Positions 14,815 to 20,225 of a DNA stretch of 20,225 nt are shown here, one piece after another (the stretch's first letter is position 1; every line of letters begins with the position of its first letter). The notes beneath the pieces are model-generated. The model was given only the letters and a program-made list of their open reading frames with translations, ran no database searches and was not told the origin of the DNA. The position numbers and the translations under genes were made by a program. The stretch is taken from the NCBI GenBank assembly GCA_964354375.1, contig CAYGZQ010000036.1:21268-41492 (forward strand), in the 5' to 3' direction. The stretch comes from CAYGZQ01 sp964354375 [NCBI: uncultured Planctomycetota bacterium] (GTDB lineage Bacteria; JAJVIF01; JAPKYR01).

Positions 14815-15771
14815 CTAGCTCAGTAGCTCCAGCATCTTATTGGCGATATTCCTGCTTGTGAGCCCCGCAATCTCGAGCAGGTCGTAGGGTTCGCCGCTGC
14901 CGAGATACATGTTCGGGATGCCCACAATGCGCATCGGCACCGGATGATTCTCCACAACCACTCGCGCAATGATGCTCCCGAACCCACCGTATATCTGGTG
15001 CTCCTCGGCGGTGACAATCGGCCCGTTCTCCTTCGCGCACCGCACGATCATCTGCTCGTCGATCGGTTTCAGGAAAGGCATGTTCACGACGCGCGGCCTG
15101 AGACGATGCTCCTCCTCGAGGATTTCCCTCGCCTCGACGGCCATCGACAGCATCAGCCCGCACGCCATTATCGTCCCGTCCGTCCCGTCGATGAAAATGT
15201 GCCCCTTCCCCCTCTCGAACGGCGCGCTCTCGTCCGTCACCATCGGGACCTTCTCGCGTCCGAGCCGGAAATACACCGGGCCTTCATATTCCGCGGCCCA
15301 TCGCACGGCTTTTATCGTCTCGTGGTAATCCGCCGGCACCAGGACCGTCATGTTGGTGCACGCGCACATGCACGCGAGGTCCTCCATCGACTGGTGCGTC
15401 GGACCGTCCTTCCCCACCGAGATTCCGCCGTGCGCCGCCGCCAGCTTCACGTTCGTGTTCATGTAGTCCACGTCCTGGCGACATTGATCGAATGCGCGGC
15501 CGGTGATGAATATCGCGTACGACGACAGAAACGGGATGAAGCCCTGCAGCGCGAGGCCCGCCGCGGTCCCCACCATGTTCTGCTCCGCGATGCCCATCTC
15601 GAAGAATCTCCCCGGGAATTTGTCGCGGAAATATTTCGTCAGCGTGCTCTCGGCGAGGTCCGCATCCATCACGACTATGCGTGGATTCTCCTCTCCGAGC
15701 TGCACAAGCGTCTCTCCGTACGCCTTCCTCGTCAATTCGAACTGCCAGCGTTGTGTCCAGGTTTTCGCCAT
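14815..15771 (-). CDS. Transketolase, C-terminal subunit
   Basis: The 318-residue protein holds the pyrimidine-binding and C-terminal domains of a split transketolase. FFEMGIAEQNMVGTAAGLAL (57-76) carries the catalytic Glu63. GKDGPTHQSMEDLA and YFRLGREKVP are in the usual order, and the last 120 residues form the C-terminal domain. It needs the N-terminal subunit, encoded 12 bases upstream, to make the thiamine-diphosphate site at their interface. GAAGGG lies eight bases before the ATG. Split transketolases of this size are common in archaea and many anaerobes and move two-carbon units in the pentose phosphate pathway. It is the last gene of the reverse operon that starts with an aminotransferase. 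Confidence 0.9.
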   Translation of the reverse strand: MAKTWTQRWQFELTRKAYGETLVQLGEENPRIVVMDADLAESTLTKYFRDKFPGRFFEMGIAEQNMVGTAAGLALQGFIPFLSSYAIFITGRAFDQCRQDVDYMNTNVKLAAAHGGISVGKDGPTHQSMEDLACMCACTNMTVLVPADYHETIKAVRWAAEYEGPVYFRLGREKVPMVTDESAPFERGKGHIFIDGTDGTIMACGLMLSMAVEAREILEEEHRLRPRVVNMPFLKPIDEQMIVRCAKENGPIVTAEEHQIYGGFGSIIARVVVENHPVPMRIVGIPNMYLGSGEPYDLLEIAGLTSRNIANKMLELLS

Positions 15772-15783
15772 GATCCGATCCCT

Positions 15784-16725
15784 TCAGGAAACATGAGGCT
15801 TCGGCCAGCCCATGATCCGGTGATACTCGCCTCTCGCGGCCTCGACCTCGCCGTACGATGCGACCGCCTGCTTCGGAGTCTCGTCGTATCCAAGCTCCGT
15901 GAGCGCGGTCTGCAGCATCTCGTCCGTGGCGAGCGGCTTGCCGTGCCACAGATGATCGTCCTCGTACGACGGGATGCCTTTCATCATGATCGTGTGAAAG
16001 AGAATCGCCACCGGACGGCCACGACCCATCGCCGCGTGCGCCTCGTCGAGAATCCTGTTGATATCTTTCATATCGTGACCGTCGCCCTCGAAAACCTGCC
16101 ATCCGAACGACGCGAACTTGCCGTCGATCGGCCTCAGGTTCATCACCTCGTGCATCCGGCCGTCGATCTGCACGTCGTTGTAGTCGACCGTCACCAGCAC
16201 GTTGTCGCACCTGTAATGCGCCATCGCCATGAGCGCTTCCCAGCAGCTGCCCTCCTGAAGCTCGCCGTCACCGACGTTTACGTAGATTCTCTGGTCCAAA
16301 CCGCGCAGTTTCGAGCCATGCGCCAGACCATGCGCGATCGAAAGCCCGTGCCCCAGGCTCCCCGCGCTCACGTCCACGCCCGGCGTCTTATTGCGGTTCG
16401 GGTGCCCCTCGAGCCCCGAGCCGGTCGAGCGGAACGTGAGAAGATATCCGGGCGGGAAAAATCCCCTCCTCGCCAGCAGCGCATAGTTCAGCGCCGAGCA
16501 ATGACCGTTCGAGATGATGAACCAGTCCCGGGGATCGGCATGACGATTTTTCGGGTCCACCCTCGCGTAATTGAAATACAATGCCGTGGTGTAATCGGCA
16601 GCCGACAGCGGGCCGCCGGGATGCCCGGACTTCGCCGCATAGGTCATCACCACGACATCCCTGCGGATCGTCCGCGCCGTCTCCTTTAGTTCATCAATCG
16701 ATAAATTTGCGGTCCCGGTTGACAA
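15784..16725 (-). CDS. Transketolase, N-terminal (thiamine diphosphate) subunit
   Basis: The protein (313 residues) is the pyrophosphate-binding half of a split transketolase. KSGHPGGPLSAAD (32-44) and VGDGELQEGSCWEALMAMAH (151-170) are the cofactor and magnesium motifs, completed by DYNDVQIDG. I chose TTG at 16725 because AAGGAG lies seven bases upstream; an ATG at 16749 would overlap the aminotransferase gene and add eight poorly conserved residues. It begins 13 bases after the aminotransferase stop and ends 12 bases before the C-terminal subunit. The close packing implies equal expression of the two halves. Confidence 0.88.
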   Translation of the reverse strand: MSTGTANLSIDELKETARTIRRDVVVMTYAAKSGHPGGPLSAADYTTALYFNYARVDPKNRHADPRDWFIISNGHCSALNYALLARRGFFPPGYLLTFRSTGSGLEGHPNRNKTPGVDVSAGSLGHGLSIAHGLAHGSKLRGLDQRIYVNVGDGELQEGSCWEALMAMAHYRCDNVLVTVDYNDVQIDGRMHEVMNLRPIDGKFASFGWQVFEGDGHDMKDINRILDEAHAAMGRGRPVAILFHTIMMKGIPSYEDDHLWHGKPLATDEMLQTALTELGYDETPKQAVASYGEVEAARGEYHRIMGWPKPHVS

Positions 16726-16738
16726 TTCGATGCTCCTT

Positions 16739-17944
16739 CTAGTCCGCATAGACAGGCTGTCGGTATGTCTGCAGCTTCGGCAGATTCGCCAGCGCCTTGT
16801 CCAGACGCTCTATGCCGCGCTGGATGTTCTCCTGCGAGCACGCGTAGCTGAACCGGACATATCCCTCGCCGAACTTGCCGAAGCTCGTCCCCGCCAGCGT
16901 CGCGACATTCGCCTTCTGCAGCAGGTAGGTCTCGATATCTTTCGAGGTCCACCCGAACTCCTTGAAATTCGGGAACACATAAAATGCGCCCTTGGGCTTC
17001 AGGCACGTCACGTTGTCGATCGAGTTCAGCCCCGCCACGATCAGATCCCTTCGAGCCTCGAACTCATTCCTCATCTCTTCCAGGCAGTCCTGCGGACCCT
17101 CGTACGCGGCTCGTCCCGCGATCTGCGCGAACGCGGCAGTGCACGAGCAACTGTTGTTCACGAGCCTCGTGATATGGCTCGCCAGACCCTCCTGCATCAC
17201 GCCGTACCCCAGCCGCCAGCCCGTCATCGCGTACGTCTTCGAGTGTCCCTCCACCAGGATCGTCCGTTCCTGCATCCCCGGAAGAGCGATTATCGACTGG
17301 TGCTTCAGCCCGTCGTACAGAATCGTCGAGTACACCTCGTCCGCCATCACCCAGCAGTCGTACTCCTTCGCCACCTCGCTGATCACGACAAGATCATGCT
17401 CGGTCAGGACGCCCCCGGTGGGATTCTGGGGCGAGTTGATGATGATCATCTTCGTCCGCTCGTTCGCCAGACGCCACAGGTCCTCATGCTTGAATCGAAA
17501 CGCGCATTCCTCCCTCAGCGGTAGCGGCACCGCCTTCGCCCCCAGAAACTCGATCACCGATCTGTAGATGGGAAAGCCGGGATCGGGGTATATCACTTCG
17601 TCGCCGGGATTGATTGTGGCGATCAGGCCGAAAAATATGATCGGCTTCGCGCCGGGCGTTATCACGACCTCGCTGCGGGTCACGGGGACGCGGCGAGTCT
17701 CCATTATGTGGTCGGCGAAAACCTCCCGTACTTCCGGAAGCCCTTTCGACGGCGTGTAATGCGTGTAGCCGTCATCCAGAGCCTTCTTCGCAGCGTCCTT
17801 TATGAATTCCGGGGTGTCGAAATCCGGCTCGCCGATCTCCATGTGGATCATGTCGATCCCCTGCGCCTCCAGAGCCTTCGCCTTCGCAAGAACCTCGAAT
17901 GCGGTCTCCTCGCCGAGCAAAGACATCGAATCGGCGATCTGCAT
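16739..17944 (-). CDS. Class I/II pyridoxal-phosphate aminotransferase
   Basis: The 401-residue protein has the motifs of AspC-type fold-I aminotransferases. EIGEPDFDTPE (36-46), TPSKGLPEVRE, INSPQNPTGG (169-178, with Asn174), ADEVYSTI (201-208, with Asp202) and GHSKTYAMTGWRLGY (233-247) carry the cofactor contacts; Lys236 is the Schiff-base lysine. YVRFSYA near the end supplies the arginine that binds the substrate carboxylate. Members use aspartate, aromatic or alanine-type amino acids, and sequence alone does not tell which. GGGAGG is six bases before the ATG. It leads an operon with the split transketolase, a pairing that suggests a link between sugar phosphates and amino-acid synthesis. 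Confidence 0.9.
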   Translation of the reverse strand: MQIADSMSLLGEETAFEVLAKAKALEAQGIDMIHMEIGEPDFDTPEFIKDAAKKALDDGYTHYTPSKGLPEVREVFADHIMETRRVPVTRSEVVITPGAKPIIFFGLIATINPGDEVIYPDPGFPIYRSVIEFLGAKAVPLPLREECAFRFKHEDLWRLANERTKMIIINSPQNPTGGVLTEHDLVVISEVAKEYDCWVMADEVYSTILYDGLKHQSIIALPGMQERTILVEGHSKTYAMTGWRLGYGVMQEGLASHITRLVNNSCSCTAAFAQIAGRAAYEGPQDCLEEMRNEFEARRDLIVAGLNSIDNVTCLKPKGAFYVFPNFKEFGWTSKDIETYLLQKANVATLAGTSFGKFGEGYVRFSYACSQENIQRGIERLDKALANLPKLQTYRQPVYAD

Positions 17945-17980
17945 AGCGGGCCTCCCTATCGCTCAACTGCAAATCCCGGA

Positions 17981-17998
17981 GCCGGGACCGGTCCCGGC
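17981..17998. promoter_or_regulatory. Perfect 18-bp palindrome in the aminotransferase leader
   Basis: GCCGGGACCGGTCCCGGC is fully self-complementary. It lies about ten bases after the predicted transcription start of the reverse operon, so it could be an operator or a hairpin at the 5' end of the message. I do not know a regulator with this site. Confidence 0.4.
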
Positions 17999-18013
17999 CC
18001 GTCGGGGTCGCCA

Positions 18014-18042
18014 ATTATAAGAGCCATTTGGGGCTGCTGCAA
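18014..18042 (-). promoter_or_regulatory. Promoter of the aminotransferase-transketolase operon
   Basis: On the reverse strand TATAAT (18019-18014) matches the -10 consensus exactly. TTGCAG (18042-18037), 17 bases upstream, is a weak -35. The leader would be about 60 bases long. Confidence 0.5.
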
Positions 18043-18063
18043 GCGAGAGCGATTTTTATGGTA

Positions 18064-18101
18064 TGTCAAGCATTGACAGAACCGGGGAAGGGTGTTATAC
18101 G
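18064..18101 (+). promoter_or_regulatory. Promoter of the lipoprotein genes with overlapping palindrome
   Basis: TTGACA (18073-18078) is a perfect -35. TATACG (18096-18101), 17 bases later, is preceded by TGT, giving an extended -10. The -35 is the right half of the palindrome TGTCAA-GCA-TTGACA (18064-18078), so a bound regulator could block the polymerase. TATACGTATA (18096-18105) at the -10 is also self-complementary. Confidence 0.6.
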
Positions 18102-18170
18102 TATAGTTGCAGGTAGGTGGGATTTGCCGGGTGGTGCCGACCGGCAGGGATCGGCAGGAGGGCTGTCCTG

Positions 18171-19313
18171 ATGAGATACATCTCTGTTGTCGCGATTCTG
18201 GCCGCGCTACTGGTTGGTTGCGCCAGCGCGGGCGATGTCTTTTCGCCGTCGACACACATCAACCTTGGACAGACCCAGTCGGCTGCGAGTGAAGGCCCAT
18301 ACCGTCTGTGGGGCGAGTGGACACTTCTCATCCCGCCGAGCCATGATCGGGTTGATGTGGTGCCGCAAAGAGGGGGACGATTTCACCTGAACGCGCTTAA
18401 GTTTCTCGAGGAATATTGCGCAAACTGTCTTCAAATCACCAAGATCAAGAACAACGGCGACGGTACGATCAATCTCACGGTGAAGATCACTCATCCGTTC
18501 CCCGGATTCCCGCAGTACACGGGATTCGACGTGAAGGGGATCATCATGTTTAATGGTTCATACGTAAATGAGGGTCAGTACAAGTTTCCTCCGTACCCGG
18601 AGCCGTTCCGTGTCTCGTGGCGGAAGCTCGGGGACCCGCAGGTGATGAACGCGGACGGGTTCACGCTTCGATGGAGCCCGTCGTACGATTCGGGTCTGCC
18701 GCAGCCCATATTCAATTATTGGGAAGGGAAGTATGCGACCGGGGTCCCGACGGCGAATCTGAACGCGTACAAGGATTTCTACACGAATGAAAATAGGCAC
18801 ATCTTCGCGCATAATGGGTCGGCGACGCGGACCTACCGGATATGGCTTCCGCCCGGCGAGGCGGTGGTGGCGGGCTATGCGGTCGAGGCGTGCTGGGAGC
18901 TCCCGACGACGATGCCGGTGACCGACCCGATCAGCGATTTCCCCGCCACAGCAAACCAGCCGGAGGCGTACAGCTTTTATTACAACGTCAACAACAGCGA
19001 GCCGATCACCGATCCCGACTGCTGCGGAGATGCGTATGATTCCTCGGAGGGCTATATGTACTCCAAGCAATGGGGCGGCCACACGGCGCTCCACTTCGCA
19101 TTCTGGACGGACTACAGCTGCAACAGCGGGACCTACTGGTATCCCTGCGAAGAAGAATATCCCGACAGGTGCTGTCTCCAGGGTGTCGCTGCCGGCATGT
19201 TCCCCGACGGCGACTACATCGGCGTGGCGGCGAATTTCCGTTTTGAGGTCTACCCTCCCTATGCACTCGAAGTTGCCTATTCAGTATTTGAATTCACGGT
19301 GGATCTTGAATGA
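18171..19313 (+). CDS. Secreted lipoprotein of unknown function
   Basis: The 380-residue protein starts with a lipoprotein signal peptide (lipobox LLVGC, lipid Cys17), so it is exported and anchored. The frame opens earlier, at 18117, but the signal peptide and GGCAGGAGGG (18152-18161), nine bases before the ATG at 18171, fix the start. The mature part is rich in Tyr, Trp, Pro and Gly, as in a strand-rich extracellular domain. ITHPFPGFPQYTGFDVKGI is a recognisable motif; I recall similar secreted proteins from uncultured bacteria but know no function. CANC and a Cys-rich end (DCCGD, RCC) could form disulfides. The next lipoprotein gene starts 25 bases after its stop, so both probably share the promoter at 18064. 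Confidence 0.8.
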   Translation: MRYISVVAILAALLVGCASAGDVFSPSTHINLGQTQSAASEGPYRLWGEWTLLIPPSHDRVDVVPQRGGRFHLNALKFLEEYCANCLQITKIKNNGDGTINLTVKITHPFPGFPQYTGFDVKGIIMFNGSYVNEGQYKFPPYPEPFRVSWRKLGDPQVMNADGFTLRWSPSYDSGLPQPIFNYWEGKYATGVPTANLNAYKDFYTNENRHIFAHNGSATRTYRIWLPPGEAVVAGYAVEACWELPTTMPVTDPISDFPATANQPEAYSFYYNVNNSEPITDPDCCGDAYDSSEGYMYSKQWGGHTALHFAFWTDYSCNSGTYWYPCEEEYPDRCCLQGVAAGMFPDGDYIGVAANFRFEVYPPYALEVAYSVFEFTVDLE

Positions 19314-19338
19314 CTCCATCGGAAAGGAGAGAGGAGCA

Positions 19339-20225
19339 ATGAAAACAAACAACATGCTGGTTGCGGTTGTCTTGACTTGTTATGCACTCAGTTTTTTGTG
19401 TCTGGGATGCGGTAGAAGCGGAAACGGCACCGTAAACATCCTCGCACCGCCTGAGACGCGAATCCAGCGGCAGGCGATGAGCTTTTATTCGGCGGAACCC
19501 ATGTTCGGCGACGAATCAACGAGAGGCTCCGATGTCGACATTGCATCGGTAGTCTGGGGTGCGACGAGCGCCGCGGCGGGCGCAGGGGACATCGTCGTCT
19601 TCGATGACGAGACAAGCTGGGATGTTGCGGTAGCAATCGTCGACGATCCGGACGACTATCAGAATCCGGCGGTTCCCAAGATCCAGTTTCTCCGGGATGA
19701 TGGTGCCATGGTCGGCGACCAGGTGACAGTTCCGTTTGTGTCGGCCCAGGTAACCTATGCCCGCCTTCCAAAGATCGACTGCACTTACCGGGGAAACGAC
19801 AACCTCGAAGTCGTTGTGGCATTCCGCACAGGGCAGGATGCCTACACCTGGCAGAGCATGCAGACGTGGGACGTGAGGGTGATAAAGATGGTGTTCGAGT
19901 ATACGTACTCGTCGAGCGGATGGGACCTCGTAAGCTCCAGCCCCATGACCGGCGGAGGAATGGCGATCCCCTTTCTCGCCGAGACGCATCCGGATATCGT
20001 CTATGACCAGAAAACCGGGGATATCTACCTCGCGTGGACGGAGGCGACGCAGTTGAACATTGACGTGATGTATGCGCGGCATGACTCGGGAGCCAACGAT
20101 CAGACATGGCGCGGCCCGTACTCGCTTGAGAGCGGGTCGGGATGGGGGGCGTTCGACGGCTGGTTTGTCGGTCTCGATGTTGGCGTCGTGGCCGGGATCG
20201 GAGTAAACCCCGAGAGATATGTCGG
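19339..20225 (+). CDS. Secreted lipoprotein, 3' end beyond the window
   Basis: The reading frame is open from ATG 19339 to the window edge (295 full codons), with GAGAGGAG (19328-19335) just upstream. A hydrophobic segment (6-22) followed by LCLGC suggests a lipoprotein signal peptide with lipid Cys24, although the -3 residue is an unusual cysteine. The part after about residue 200 contains THPDIVYDQKTGDIYLAWTE, which resembles one blade of a sialidase-like or other beta-propeller. The protein's C-terminus is not seen, so the fold is not proven. The gene follows the lipoprotein gene at 18171 by 25 bases and is probably in the same operon; a similar role at the cell surface is likely. I do not recognise its family. 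Confidence 0.75.
   Translation, partial: MKTNNMLVAVVLTCYALSFLCLGCGRSGNGTVNILAPPETRIQRQAMSFYSAEPMFGDESTRGSDVDIASVVWGATSAAAGAGDIVVFDDETSWDVAVAIVDDPDDYQNPAVPKIQFLRDDGAMVGDQVTVPFVSAQVTYARLPKIDCTYRGNDNLEVVVAFRTGQDAYTWQSMQTWDVRVIKMVFEYTYSSSGWDLVSSSPMTGGGMAIPFLAETHPDIVYDQKTGDIYLAWTEATQLNIDVMYARHDSGANDQTWRGPYSLESGSGWGAFDGWFVGLDVGVVAGIGVNPERYV

Overview
This is a GC-rich bacterial window (about 63% GC in a line of cysA that I counted). It holds sixteen genes and one very AT-rich gap. Five lipoprotein signal peptides and a secreted multiheme cytochrome suggest a Gram-negative-type (diderm) cell, probably from an uncultured lineage with anaerobic or redox-active metabolism. Nothing in the sequence fixes the phylum, and I do not name one.

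Layout. 1-263 carries one complete and one cut copy of a repeat that folds as a cloverleaf. 341-2085 is a tight forward operon: a SRPBCC/COQ10-like protein, a creatininase-family amidohydrolase and a LeuD-type aconitase swivel subunit. 2285-5174 encodes a lipoprotein fusing a degenerate UshA-like phosphoesterase to a tetraheme cytochrome c domain, then a second lipoprotein; the first gene has a candidate structured leader. 5216-6954 (reverse) is a DUF92 membrane protein and a six-helix membrane protein. 7134-8246 is a receiver-like plus PP2C/SpoIIE-like phosphatase gene, ending in a clear terminator. 8298-8731 is AT-rich and apparently non-coding. 8732-9883 (reverse) is a ThiH/HydG-like radical SAM enzyme.

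10078-14644 is a complete sulfate/thiosulfate uptake module: an Rrf2-family regulator, a binding lipoprotein, two permeases and an ATPase. The same inverted repeat, ACGAC-N7-GTCGT, lies just after the -10 box both upstream of the regulator gene and upstream of the binding-protein gene. This suggests an autoregulated sulfur regulon. A 70-nt hairpin repeat separates it from a convergent reverse operon (17944 to 14815) of a class I aminotransferase and a split transketolase. 18171 to the end holds two secreted lipoproteins of unknown function, the second cut by the window edge; their promoter is strong and contains a palindrome.

The best-supported new observations are the shared Rrf2-type operators, the cloverleaf repeat, the fusion of a metal-site-depleted UshA-like domain to four haems, the structured leader in front of that gene, and the radical SAM protein without its usual pathway partners.
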